Made by a program: the position numbers and the translations under genes
Origin: Arthrobacter sp. PsM3
Lineage (GTDB): Bacteria; Actinomycetota; Actinomycetes; Actinomycetales; Micrococcaceae
DNA length: 32,929 bases
Direction of reading: 5' to 3'
Assembly: GCF_030433895.1 (NCBI RefSeq)
Contig: NZ_JARUXE010000044.1
Location: 1-32,929 of the forward strand
The notes under the pieces: model-generated
Told to the model about the DNA's origin: nothing
Databases searched by the model: none
What the model saw: the letters and a program-made list of their open reading frames with translations, nothing else
Shown: positions 16,749 to 24,906 of the stretch, piece by piece
Layout of the letters: every line of letters starts with the position of its first letter
Position numbering within the stretch: position 1 is the first letter of the stretch

Positions 16749-17156
16749 CTACGCTGATGCGCTCTCGTCGGTCCGTCTGAACACCCATCGCACGCCACCT
16801 CGCGCGAGCATGAGAACGATGATCAGCGCAGTCACCTGAAAGAAGCCGCCGAGACGGACAGCGTCGCCGAATACCAGGTCAACCAGTCCGAGCACCATGA
16901 ACTTGCTCCCTGGCAGCACCAGCAACAGGGTGATCGCGCTGACGACTCGAACCCGCCGAGTATCGGCTGACCGGATCCGTGCAACGATCCACTTCTTCGC
17001 CCACAGCACGACTCCAAGGACGACCTTCAGCAGGATCGCCGTCAAGAGCGCCAACAGGAATGTTTCGGATATGACGTCGGGAAACAGCTGGATGAACACA
17101 CCCAGCACCACGAGATAGACCAGCACGTCGACAAGATCTACTGGGCGGATCCGCAT
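16749..17156 (-). CDS. Small membrane protein of unknown function
   Basis: A 135-residue protein with about four hydrophobic segments: VDVLVYLVVLGVFIQLF, FLLALLTAILLKVVLGVVLW, SAITLLLVLP with GLVDLVFGD, and FQVTALIIVLMLARG. The composition and the SKFMVLGLVDLVFGD core resemble a conserved actinobacterial family of hypothetical inner-membrane proteins; no function is known to me. The start at 17156 (MRIRPVDLVDV) is preferred over an upstream extension rich in Pro/Arg. A TATACT box (17163-17168 on the minus strand) lies only 6 bp upstream with no Shine-Dalgarno, so the mRNA may be leaderless. Confidence 0.7.
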   Translation of the reverse strand: MRIRPVDLVDVLVYLVVLGVFIQLFPDVISETFLLALLTAILLKVVLGVVLWAKKWIVARIRSADTRRVRVVSAITLLLVLPGSKFMVLGLVDLVFGDAVRLGGFFQVTALIIVLMLARGGVRWVFRRTDESASA

Positions 17157-17313
17157 CCAGCGAGTATATCGATAGCGCCCGAACCGCCCTCCTCCTGCCC
17201 GCTTAGCCTCGATCCACCGGTTGATGGGGCGGGGTCGTTCTGATCTGAGTCCTGGTTCGGTCGATGGGCATGACGGGGTTCCCGGTGCTGGTTGCGCCAA
17301 GTCGGCTGGGTGG

Positions 17314-17589
17314 TCAGATGGCGGCGGTCCGTGGTGGCCCGCGGGCCGCTACGAAGAGTTGTGACCAGCTGGTTTCCCAGGGCCAGTCAGCGGGCAGGCG
17401 CAGGGTGATTTTCCGTGCAGAGGTCGTGACCCTGGCGGGGACTGTGATGAGTTTTCGGCGGATGGTGCCGCTGCGTGCTTTGCCTAGGTCGGTGCCGGCG
17501 AGGGTGCCGATGGCGCGCGAGAGGTTGTCATGAGTCACCTCGATCAGGTCGGGGTCCGGTGCCCGTGCCCGGGATGGCGTGAAGGTCAC
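17314..17589 (-). pseudogene. IS1380-family transposase C-terminal remnant
   Basis: About 90 residues at the C-terminal end of an IS1380-type DDE transposase. The signature is GTIRRKLITVPARVTTSARK followed by ITLRLPADWPWETSW. The rest of the transposase, with its catalytic acidic residues, is missing, and no terminal inverted repeats could be paired. It borders the conserved three-gene module on its left, so an IS insertion and decay happened here. Confidence 0.72.
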
Positions 17590-18199
17590 CGGTGAAGTAA
17601 TGCTGGATTGTTGGGGCGATGTGCCGCGTTAATTTATCGTGGCTGGGGGTCGCCAACGGTTCGAGTCTGACGAAGGTACCGGGCGATGACCAGTCCCATC
17701 AGTTGGCCTGCAACATGGGACTTCTCTTCGCCAGGCATGCGAGCAGTTCGAGCAGTTCCGAACCAAGATGGGCGCTGCGCTGGCGCAAGCCGCCATCTAG
17801 TAGGCGTTTGAGGCGGGCCGTTCGGGCCGCGGTCGTCGCACGCCGTCTTGTGTAAAGAGTGCCGCGTCCTGGATCCGGGCGCACAGCGCGGGGTCGGTGT
17901 GGTCCATCACAAACAATGGCCACGACCCGCTCTGAGAGGGCGGGAACTACTGGATCCGACGCGGAGCGGGTACAGGACGTCCTCCATGCGGGGGTCGACT
18001 TCGGCCGGGGGTTCTGGCTGTGCCAGTTCTTCCGGTTTTGCTGCGTCGGCCATGAGCTGGTCAATGCGTGCCGGGTCCGTCTGTGCGGCTTTGAGCGCGT
18101 CGGCGTGCTTGAAGGGTTCCGCCGGTGCTTTATCTGCCTGTTCGACGCGCGACCCGGTACGGTTCACACCGTCATCGAGCGGGTGGTTAGGCTGGGTGG
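17590..18199. other. Decayed region, unresolved coding remnants on the minus strand
   Basis: No intact gene. Minus-strand frames at 17907-18167 (with DPARIDQLMADAAKPEELAQ) and 17699-18064 overlap and look like one frameshifted reading frame, with amphipathic Ala/Glu-rich sequence. I do not recognise the family; a mobilisation or plasmid-type protein is possible but unsupported. Confidence 0.3.
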
Positions 18200-18892
18200 A
18201 TGGCGACAGTTATTCTCGTGCGGCACGGCCGCACCACAGCCAATGCAACGGGACTGCTGGCCGGTCGGGCCGTCGGCGTCAGCCTGGACCAGATCGGGCG
18301 CGACCAGGCGGCTCTGACCGGAGACCGGCTCGCGGCCGTGCCCGTAGTCGGGGTGGTGTCGAGCCCTCTTGAGCGTTGTCAGCAGACCGCCCGGATCATC
18401 CTCGATCGCCAGGCTGGCAGGCCGTACGCGCCGGTCGATCTCGATCTCACCGAGTGCGATTACGGCCAGTGGCAGGGCCGCACGCTTAGTGATCTCGCGA
18501 CCGAGGATTTGTGGCCGGTTGTGCAGTCGCAACCGTCCGCCGTCGTCTTTCCCGGCGGTGAATCCATGGCCGGGATGCAGGCTCGGTCGGTGGCAGCGAT
18601 TCGGCGCCACGATGCAGCCTTCGAAGCCGAGTACGGGCCGGGGGCCGTGTGGGTGGCGGTGAGTCACGGTGACATCATCAAGTCAATCCTCGCCGACGCG
18701 CTCGGCATGCACCTTGACCTGTTCCAGCGTATTAACGTGGGCCCCGCCTCGGTATCGATCGTGCGCTACGGCGCTAGTCGGCCGAGCATCTACGCGACCA
18801 ACACCGACGCGGGTGATCTGTCGTGGCTGTCGAAAGGCATTCACTCTGGCGATGCGCCGGTGGGCGGCGGTGCAGGGCAAAAGGCGCCATGA
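18200..18892 (+). CDS. Histidine phosphatase (MSMEG_4193-type)
   Basis: A 230-residue histidine phosphatase superfamily protein. Catalytic residues are H9 in LVRHG (8-10), R59 in SPLER, E85 in LTECDYGQW and H156 in VSHGD. The sequence fits the actinobacterial MSMEG_4193-type probable phosphomutase/phosphatase, which is usually linked to the next two genes. The substrate is unknown. It is 24 bp upstream of the DUF3090 gene on the same strand, so an operon is likely. The ATG at 18200 gives the family N-terminus; the Shine-Dalgarno is weak. Confidence 0.88.
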   Translation: MATVILVRHGRTTANATGLLAGRAVGVSLDQIGRDQAALTGDRLAAVPVVGVVSSPLERCQQTARIILDRQAGRPYAPVDLDLTECDYGQWQGRTLSDLATEDLWPVVQSQPSAVVFPGGESMAGMQARSVAAIRRHDAAFEAEYGPGAVWVAVSHGDIIKSILADALGMHLDLFQRINVGPASVSIVRYGASRPSIYATNTDAGDLSWLSKGIHSGDAPVGGGAGQKAP

Positions 18893-18916
18893 ACCTCATG
18901 TGCCTAAAATAGTGAC

Positions 18917-19471
18917 ATGCCTACACGTGTTCACGAGTTTGCCTGGCCTGATCGGGTCGTCGTTGGCACCATTGGCTTTCCGGGGGCGCGCACGTTCTAC
19001 CTGCAGGTGCGCGCAGGGACGCAGATGGTGAGTATTGCCCTGGAGAAGCAGCAGTCGGCTCTGCTCGCGGAGAAGATCGACGAGATTCTCGACCAGCTCA
19101 TCACCGTCGAGGGCAACCCCTTTAGCGTTCCCACGAGTACTCCCATTGAACTTGTCGACAATGACCAGCTCGAGGCCGTTCAGGAGCAGTTTCGCACCGG
19201 CGCCATGAGCTTAGGGTGGGACCCAACCACGGCCCAGGTCGTAATTGAGGCCTACCCCATCACCGATGTCGATGCTGATGACAACGACGAATCGCTTGAT
19301 GAGGACGGCGCTGACGAGCCCGAAATGCTGCTGGTGCGAATGCCGGTCGGCACCGCCCGCGCATTCGCCAAGCGCACTCGTGAGGTCGTGGGCGCCGGTC
19401 GTCCGGCGTGCTCGCTCTGCGGTTACCCCATAGACGCCGACGGGCACATCTGCACCCTTCCCGAGGTCTGA
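18917..19471 (+). CDS. DUF3090 family protein
   Basis: A 184-residue protein of DUF3090, an actinobacterial family of unknown function. The first 115 residues are the conserved core (PDRVVVGTIGFPGARTFYLQ). An acidic Asp/Glu stretch follows at 116-136. The C-terminus has C165-x2-C168 and C179 with H177 nearby, which looks like a small zinc-binding knuckle. Its stop overlaps the start of the next gene (TGATG). It may serve with the flanking phosphatase and kinase-like protein in one process, but no biochemical role is established to my knowledge. Confidence 0.9.
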   Translation: MPTRVHEFAWPDRVVVGTIGFPGARTFYLQVRAGTQMVSIALEKQQSALLAEKIDEILDQLITVEGNPFSVPTSTPIELVDNDQLEAVQEQFRTGAMSLGWDPTTAQVVIEAYPITDVDADDNDESLDEDGADEPEMLLVRMPVGTARAFAKRTREVVGAGRPACSLCGYPIDADGHICTLPEV

Positions 19472-20238
19472 TGCCAGCGCCGGACCTAGTGACCGCCGAG
19501 CTGACGCTCACCGGCCGCATCACGACGGCTTCAAACGCTACTTTTCTGGGCAGCATCGGCGACGTGGTGGTCGTTTATAAGCCGATAGCAGGGGAAAGTC
19601 CGCTGTGGGATTTTCCCCACGGCGCCCTGGCTCACCGGGAGGTGGCCGCCTACCTGGTCTCGCAGGTCTTCGGCTGGGACGTCGTGCCGCACACCTGGCT
19701 GCGCGGTGGTCCGCTGGGCGAAGGAATGGTGCAGCTCTGGCAGGAGCAAGACCCCGCCCAAAGCGCCGTGGACCTGGTCGCGACGGACCACGTGCCGGAG
19801 ACGGGCTGGAAACACGTTCTCGAGGGACGAGATGAGAGCGGACGGATGGTCGCCCTCGTTCACGAAGACTCGCCAGCGCTCAGACGCATGGCGGTGTTCG
19901 ACATGGTCGTCAACAACGCTGACCGCAAAGGCGACCACATTCTTGCCATGACGGACGGACACCGGTACGGCGTGGACCATGGGCTCACCTTTCACCGTGA
20001 CCACAAGCTGCGCACGGTGCTGTGGGGATGGCTGGGAGACGCTCTGACCGCCGAGGAACGCGACGGCATTGATCGTGTCAGCGAAGGACTGCACGGTGGG
20101 CTGGGCCGGAACCTGGCGGACTTGCTCAGCGCCGATGAAATCGCATCGCTCGCCGCGCGCTGCGCCCGGTTGCGCTTGGCAGGGCGGTTTCCGGCTCCGA
20201 GCGGTGAGATGTCGGCGGTGCCCTGGCCGCTGTTCTAA
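19471..20238 (+). CDS. SCO1664-family protein, PI3/PI4-kinase-like fold
   Basis: A 255-residue protein of the SCO1664 family, which is related to the PI3/4-kinase (HipA-like) fold. Likely nucleotide-site residues are K37 (VVVVYKP), E57, the loop D144-MVVNNADRK (144-153) and D169-H-G. Its substrate is unknown; a protein or small-molecule kinase or transferase is possible. The ATG at 19471 overlaps the DUF3090 stop. The three genes form a module found together in many actinobacteria. Confidence 0.88.
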   Translation: MPAPDLVTAELTLTGRITTASNATFLGSIGDVVVVYKPIAGESPLWDFPHGALAHREVAAYLVSQVFGWDVVPHTWLRGGPLGEGMVQLWQEQDPAQSAVDLVATDHVPETGWKHVLEGRDESGRMVALVHEDSPALRRMAVFDMVVNNADRKGDHILAMTDGHRYGVDHGLTFHRDHKLRTVLWGWLGDALTAEERDGIDRVSEGLHGGLGRNLADLLSADEIASLAARCARLRLAGRFPAPSGEMSAVPWPLF

Positions 20239-20586
20239 GGGAACTGGGCTATTGGCTTCGCAGGCTGTGTCACGTTGATGGCATGGATCTTCAGGTAGCG
20301 ACGGAGCTCATCAATCCTGAGCGCGAGCCCGGCTGGCGATTTTCCTAGGGGCCAGGCCCCGGCCGGCAACCCCCTGTGTTCCGAACGTTTGGGCGATGGG
20401 AGAGACATCAACTGTCACCGGGAATTCGCTGCCCAAACGCCGATAACAGCGCACAGCAGCACCGCCAAAACCGGGGCTTTGCTCGGCTCTTCTAGTACCC
20501 GGTCAGGCGGCGCTGAAACCAGCCTGGATCTGCACCGGAAACGGGCAGCCGAGGCGAACGACGTTTAGACAGAGCTGGGGGCGACC
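20239..20586. other. Gene-free stretch between convergent genes
   Basis: About 350 bp without a supported gene between the SCO1664-like gene and the convergent DHA2 exporter. A GTTTGGGC (about 20388) and a GCCCAAAC (about 20431) form a distant inverted repeat, and a GC-rich palindrome lies near 20349. No U-rich terminator was seen. Confidence 0.4.
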
Positions 20587-22062
20587 CTAATCCTGTGAAG
20601 ATACCGTACTGGGCTCGGCGGCCGCCTCAGGGTCTCTGGTCGAGTGGGCGGTGGTCTTCTTGTCTGCGGCGGGCATCGCGATAACGGCGACGACTGTGAG
20701 TACGGCAGCGGCCAGTACGGCCAGGAAAACAGCCCCGGAGGCAGAGACGACTGAGTGCGGATCCGCATTGCCGCCCGGAGTGCCTGCGTAAATCGCATTG
20801 GCAACCGCCCCGAAAACCGCGACGCCGATGGAACTGCCGATCGACCGCGCGAAAAGATTGGCACCGGTGACAACTCCACGCTCATTCCAGTCCACGCTGG
20901 ACTGGGCCGCGATGAGGCTCGGGGTGGCCACCAGCCCCAGTCCGAGACCCACGATGAAGCAACTCGCCGCCACCAGGAGAACACTGGGTGCGGAGGCGGT
21001 GAGGGCAAGTACTGCTGTACCGATGACCGTGATAGTAATGCCGATCATCGCGGTCTTCCGGAACCCCATCCGAAGATAGAACCGGCCCGATTGGGACGCA
21101 CTGATCGGCCAGCCGATGGTCAATGCTGCCAGCGCGAGGCCGGCCAGGATCGGGGAGGTCGAGAGGGCCCCTTCGAGAAACGTGGGAACGTAAGACGTGA
21201 GGCCAAGCATGACCGCTCCAACGCCAAAGGAGATCAATGCCGTCGTCGCCAGCAGCCGCCGGGAGACGACCCACGGCGGCAGGACGGGCTCGGCGGCCCT
21301 CCGCTCTACGAGGATGAACGCCGCGAACAAGAGTGCCCCGCCGGCGAACACCGCAACGCTGACGACGGAGGTCCAGCCCCACGCCTGGCCGCCTTCAAGG
21401 GCCCCGAGAATGATCAGGGTCAGCGAGACAGTCAGCAGGCCCGCCCCCAGATAGTCGACCCGGTGCTTAGCGCGCTCGACATTTTCGTGGAACGTTCGGA
21501 GCAGCATCCACCCTGCCAGGAGGCAAAGTGGGATGTTCACGAGGAAGATCCCACGCCAAATGCCCAGTGCGGAAAACACGCCCCCGAGCGTCGGGCCAAC
21601 GACGGAGGACACCGCCCACACGCTCGCAAGGTAGCCTTGCACCTTCGCCCGTTCAGTCAACGTATAGATATCGCCGGCGATGGTGATCGCCATCGGCTGG
21701 ACTGCTCCCGCGCCCAAGCCCTGCAGCACACGGAACGCGATGAGGGCCGGCATGCTCCATGCCAATCCGCAGAGGATCGAACCGAGCAGGAACAGCCCGA
21801 TACCGATCAGGATAATTGGCTTGCGGCCGACGACGTCGGAGAGCTTAGCGTAGACGGGCACGGACACGGCCTGCGCCAACAGATAGGCAGAAAAGAGCCA
21901 CGGGAAAGACGCGAACCCACCAATGTCATTCACGATCGACGGCACCGCCGTGGCGACGATCGTCGAATCGATCGCCACCAGACCCGTCGAGAGCATCAAT
22001 GAAACCAGTATGGGTCCGCGATTCGAGCGGAAGCCGACTCCCTCTGCAGGCGTTTTCGTCAC
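20587..22062 (-). CDS. MFS drug exporter, DHA2 (EmrB/QacA) family
   Basis: A 491-residue, 14-helix drug:H+ antiporter. The first helix has AIDSTIVATAVPSI, the DHA2 D1 motif. Loop 2-3 has KLSDVVGRKP, and helix 5 has the exporter motif VVGPTLGGVF. It probably exports a toxic compound or antibiotic; the substrate is not predictable. The start is a GTG at 22062 with a weak GGGAATGAG upstream. No divergent TetR or MarR regulator gene was found in the adjoining 370 bp, which is unusual for this class. The C-terminal tail of about 35 residues is polar. Confidence 0.88.
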   Translation of the reverse strand: MTKTPAEGVGFRSNRGPILVSLMLSTGLVAIDSTIVATAVPSIVNDIGGFASFPWLFSAYLLAQAVSVPVYAKLSDVVGRKPIILIGIGLFLLGSILCGLAWSMPALIAFRVLQGLGAGAVQPMAITIAGDIYTLTERAKVQGYLASVWAVSSVVGPTLGGVFSALGIWRGIFLVNIPLCLLAGWMLLRTFHENVERAKHRVDYLGAGLLTVSLTLIILGALEGGQAWGWTSVVSVAVFAGGALLFAAFILVERRAAEPVLPPWVVSRRLLATTALISFGVGAVMLGLTSYVPTFLEGALSTSPILAGLALAALTIGWPISASQSGRFYLRMGFRKTAMIGITITVIGTAVLALTASAPSVLLVAASCFIVGLGLGLVATPSLIAAQSSVDWNERGVVTGANLFARSIGSSIGVAVFGAVANAIYAGTPGGNADPHSVVSASGAVFLAVLAAAVLTVVAVIAMPAADKKTTAHSTRDPEAAAEPSTVSSQD

Positions 22063-22434
22063 GTAATCTCATTCCCGTCGTCATCCTGGAGCGCTGCGCG
22101 CAGGCCCAGTCCGTCTCCAGCTGCATAACTGCTTGATTCGACGAATTAGTCCCGGACCGCGCCAGGAATTCCACGATGATGGCGGTCGCCCCCACCAACC
22201 GTGACGGGCAACAGGCCGAGGAAGACCCAGCGGCGCCGACGTCAAGTTTGACGAGATACCGGTTTCTGGGCGAGGACCAGAGGACAGCGAGTGCAGGTTG
22301 TGCACACCTATCCGAGAGGGGTTCCTGGTGTTAACAGAAGGCACCGCCTCCTGAATCCTCGCCGGCGGCTTGAAGCACCTCGTGGATTCACCGGCCCCCT
22401 GGCATTCACCGCCATGGGCCATCAGCGGGTGGGC
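22063..22434. other. Gene-free stretch with a lone TGTGCACA site
   Basis: No supported gene. A TGTGCACA palindrome at 22299-22306, within GCAGGTTGTGCACACC, matches part of the copy-1 dyad of the mosaic repeat at 514-535. The surrounding bases do not otherwise match, so it could be a degraded fourth copy or chance. Confidence 0.4.
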
Positions 22435-23187
22435 TCATTCGGGGGTGCCCGTCTTCGCGGCGTAGGCGGTGGCTTGGGCCCGCACCTGGCGAATGTAGGG
22501 ATCGGACTGGTTGTAGGAGTAGATGGCGTCGGTCCATCCTTGGGCGGTTGAGAGGTCACGGCCGTGGGCGCACAGATAGGTCGCCGCGCTGAGGGCGGCG
22601 TCGTCGATATTGAACGGGTCCGCTGTTCCGTCGCCGTTTCCGTCCCGCCCCGCAAGCTGCCAGGTGGTGGGAATGAACTGCATGGGTCCGACGGCGTGGT
22701 CCCAGCGGGCATCGCCGTCCAGGGCACCGGCGTCCGTGTCGGCGATGGCGGCGAATCCGGCGCCGTTGAGGCTCGGGCCCACAATGGGGCCGCTCGACTG
22801 CCCTGCGGTGTTGAGGCTGCCGCCGCCGTACGTTCCGTGCGCGGATTCGACGAAGCCGACAGCTGCCACGGTGTTCCAGCCGATCCCGCAGTCCGGGGCG
22901 GAATCATTGGCCGTCGCTGCGGCAGCTACGTAGGCCCGGAGCGCGCGGGCGGGGATCCCGGTCTGCGCGGCAGCCCGAATGAGCCACTGGGCATCCGGGC
23001 TCGGGGTCACGTCCACGGCGGTGGTGATGCCGGTGGACAACATTTCAAGTTTCGCCCCCGCCCGCGGGGGTGCAGAAAGGGCCCCGCGCGCGTCCGCACC
23101 GGGCTGATGGGTTGCCCAGAACGAGAATGCGGTGATGAGGCCAACCGCGAACAGGCTGAAAACCACACGGCGTTTTAGACGGAGCAT
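22435..23187 (-). CDS. Secreted lytic transglycosylase (MltB/SLT-type)
   Basis: A 250-residue exported murein hydrolase. The N-terminus (RLKRRVVFSLFAVGLITAF) is a signal peptide or membrane anchor, followed by a Pro/Ala-rich linker to about residue 60. The catalytic glutamate is E114 in AAVGFVESAHG, and VGPMQFIPTTW (167-176) is the conserved motif of MltB-like transglycosylases. NGDGTADPFNIDDAALSAA completes the family pattern. It should cleave peptidoglycan glycan strands outside the cell to 1,6-anhydro products. Actinobacteria commonly have several such enzymes. Transcribed alone on the minus strand; a Shine-Dalgarno was not evident. Confidence 0.88.
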   Translation of the reverse strand: MLRLKRRVVFSLFAVGLITAFSFWATHQPGADARGALSAPPRAGAKLEMLSTGITTAVDVTPSPDAQWLIRAAAQTGIPARALRAYVAAAATANDSAPDCGIGWNTVAAVGFVESAHGTYGGGSLNTAGQSSGPIVGPSLNGAGFAAIADTDAGALDGDARWDHAVGPMQFIPTTWQLAGRDGNGDGTADPFNIDDAALSAATYLCAHGRDLSTAQGWTDAIYSYNQSDPYIRQVRAQATAYAAKTGTPE

Positions 23188-23257
23188 GGACTAATCAAAC
23201 CATCCACGCCCCGTGACCGGTTGACGAAACGGTACCCAGCGGACCAAGGCATAGAAT

Positions 23258-23350
23258 ATTCCCGGCAACATTCTCGAAGGCCTGGCGGCCATTCTCCTCT
23301 GGCCGCTCGTGGCCCTCTTCGGGGTCGATCTGCATACCCTGATCGCCTAG
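23258..23350 (+). other. Possible tiny hydrophobic peptide or gene remnant
   Basis: The frame ending in TAG at 23348-23350 encodes GNILEGLAAILLWPLVALFG and a short tail, which looks like a single membrane helix. An in-frame stop lies only a few codons upstream, and no ATG, GTG or TTG is available; an ATT would be the only start. It may be the 3' end of a small membrane-protein gene that lost its start. It precedes the CsbD-like gene by 166 bp. Confidence 0.3.
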
Positions 23351-23516
23351 ATTGTTGAGATCATATTTCATCTCGGGTTCATAAGCGGCCCGTGCAAGTT
23401 TTTCCTTCGCACCGACGCACCGCCAGCCACCCCATCTTGAGGGTTCTGTCCCTAAACTTAAGTGTCGGCCTCCACGACATTCACGTCGCAGGGGCGGCCA
23501 AATAAGGAGAATCACC

Positions 23517-23693
23517 ATGGGTTTCGGTGACAAGATCCACAACGCCGTCGACAAACTCCACGGCAAAGGCAAAGAATCAGCTGGCGAAGCGATCGGCAAC
23601 GACCAGCTGAAGGCGGAGGGCAAACGCAACCAGGTCAAGGCCGACCTGAAGCAGGCCGGCGAAAAAGTCAAAGACGCCTTCAAGAAACACTAG
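23517..23693 (+). CDS. CsbD-family small stress protein
   Basis: A 58-residue, Lys/Glu/Ala-rich, soluble protein of the CsbD family: GKGKESAGEAIGNDQLKAEG in the centre and KQAGEKVKDAFKKH at the end. CsbD is a general-stress protein of unknown mechanism, sigma-B controlled in Bacillus. An AAGGAG site at 23504-23509 precedes the ATG by 7 bp. A hairpin lies 16 bp after the stop. The gene is short and easily missed, but family match, ribosome-binding site and terminator agree. Confidence 0.88.
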   Translation: MGFGDKIHNAVDKLHGKGKESAGEAIGNDQLKAEGKRNQVKADLKQAGEKVKDAFKKH

Positions 23694-23708
23694 GACAAAC
23701 GGTCGGAA

Positions 23709-23744
23709 GGCAGAGGGGCGGTCCGGACGGATCTCTCCTCTGCC
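23709..23744. terminator. Hairpin after the CsbD-like gene
   Basis: GGCAGAGG (23709-23716) pairs perfectly with CCTCTGCC (23737-23744) across a 20-nt, partly structured loop. It starts 16 bp after the CsbD stop. It lacks a U-tract but is well placed for a terminator. Confidence 0.5.
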
Positions 23745-23865
23745 AAATCGGCATAAAATCCACGAGTCGCCGGCTGGCCCTCGGTTCGTGGCCTTCTGCG
23801 GGTGAGGTGATCTTCACCGGACCGCCACGGGGTGGCGGGACGTTTCATCGAGTCCGCCAAGTTCC

Positions 23866-24333
23866 TTAGTCTCCGACTGTCGGGCGCGACATAGAGAACC
23901 GTTCGAACGCCAGTCGGCCGCCCGGGGCGTCGAGGTGGCGGTAGAGGCTGGAGCGGGTTATGCCGGACGCCCTCACGATCTCCGAGATCGAAAGCGCCAA
24001 GTCGCGCAGGAGTCCGGCGTAGGGAAGCTTCGCCGGATCCACGACGCAGGGGCGTCTGCTTCTCTTGCCTTTCCCGGCGGCAACGACACGGACGCGAGCT
24101 GCTGGTTCGATTGCATAGGTTAGTTCCATTCGGCCGACCAGCGCGAGTATCCCCACTGCCAGCTGCGACATGGGGTCCCCCGGATTGACAAAATCAACCC
24201 CGATCGGATCAGCCAAGTTCCGCCCCCACGCCGCGCAGAACCCGTCAACAAGACGCACAGTCATGCACTTACCGGGGAACGTCGCCATGAACAGTCGTGA
24301 TATCAAAGAAGCCAAACCAGCCAACGCATTCAC
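23866..24333 (-). pseudogene. Serine recombinase C-terminal remnant, copy 3
   Basis: The best-preserved recombinase remnant. Residues in DPMSQLAVGILALVGRMELT correspond to the segment before the long helix of resolvase/invertase proteins. AGKGKRSRRPCVVDPAKLPYA is the linker, and LSISEIVRASGITRSSLYRH is the DNA-binding HTH. The N-terminal catalytic domain is absent and the apparent upstream residues are unrelated, so the gene is truncated. It lies left of the tRNA-like fragment, as copy 1 does. Intact recombinases of this group are about 190 residues. Confidence 0.72.
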
Positions 24334-24440
24334 CGTTCCCCAGCCAGCGTCAGGTCATGCAGTTAGCAGCCCTACCCGCCATGAACGGATACGAGCGACA
24401 CCGCTACCCAAACACGAAAGAAGGCCGCCGGCAGCGGTCA

Positions 24441-24466
24441 ACAAAAAAGGCCCCCGAAGGGGCCCA
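24441..24466 (-). terminator. Intrinsic terminator downstream of the tRNA-like fragment
   Basis: On the minus strand, GGCCCC (24464-24459), loop TTCG and GGGGCC (24454-24449) are followed by six T residues (24448-24443). It is a classic Rho-independent terminator, about 55 bp downstream of the tRNA-like 3' end at 24521, which is where a tRNA gene's own terminator would be. Confidence 0.75.
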
Positions 24467-24520
24467 TCAGTGAACAGTTTGTGCACATTCAGCGGCCTAC
24501 AAGCCCCTGAAGAATGAAAA

Positions 24521-24548
24521 CACGTGCCCGAGGTCGGACTCGAACCGG
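24521..24548 (-). repeat. tRNA 3'-end-like fragment, copy 3
   Basis: Same sequence as copy 1 with one change (T-stem CCGAC rather than CCCAC). It is followed on the minus strand by an intrinsic terminator, so this copy may retain the original 3' flank of the tRNA gene. The 5' part of the tRNA is missing here too. Confidence 0.6.
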
Positions 24549-24635
24549 ACTCCAGCCCCTGCAAACACTGGACTTGCGCCGAAACATAAGGAATCCGGCA
24601 CCAGTACGACCCAGCCCGAAACCCAAAGTGTGGAA

Positions 24636-24654
24636 GTGTGGACACTGTCCACAC
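24636..24654. promoter_or_regulatory. Perfect dyad GTGTGGACACTGTCCACAC, copy 3
   Basis: Identical to the dyad at 15811-15829 and preceded by a partial duplication of its left arm (GTGTGGAA at about 24628). It is conserved although the bases around it have diverged, which hints at function. Confidence 0.5.
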
Positions 24655-24906
24655 CCCCAATTCTCCCCACCAGAGGCCTCCCCCAAACTGCCGCACCCCG
24701 CATTGACAGGGTGTGGCGCTTCTTTGCCCTGAAACACCTGATCCTGCTGGAGAAGTTCAACTGCGGCTGCCGCCGGGTCCTGCCCGCGCTCGATGCCGAG
24801 TCTTGGGCATGCAGCACGGCATGCTCAGCCTCTTGACTCTCCATCACCACATCACCTCCCTTCAAGCCATTCATGATCCGATCGGCAGACCGCTGCATGA
24901 CCGGGC

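Larger units (their letters stand above)
23932..24906. repeat. Mosaic repeat copy 3, the most complete
   Basis: It contains all blocks seen in the other copies: recombinase remnant (23932-24200), CCACGCCGCGCAGAACCC block (about 24228), tRNA-like 28-mer (24521-24548), dyad (24636-24654) and a distal block to about 24906 matching copy 2. It also uniquely holds a U-tract terminator (24441-24466). Copies 1 and 2 can each be derived from it by deletions. Confidence 0.65.

Noticed and set aside
20345..20365. GC-rich palindrome as a terminator after the SCO1664-like gene
   Set aside because: The arms leave almost no loop and there is no U-tract; it is over 100 bp from the stop.
20755..22002. Plus-strand open frame of 415 codons opposite the DHA2 exporter
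   Set aside because: Arg/Pro/Gln-rich shadow of a clear 14-helix transporter; no domain resemblance or ribosome-binding site.
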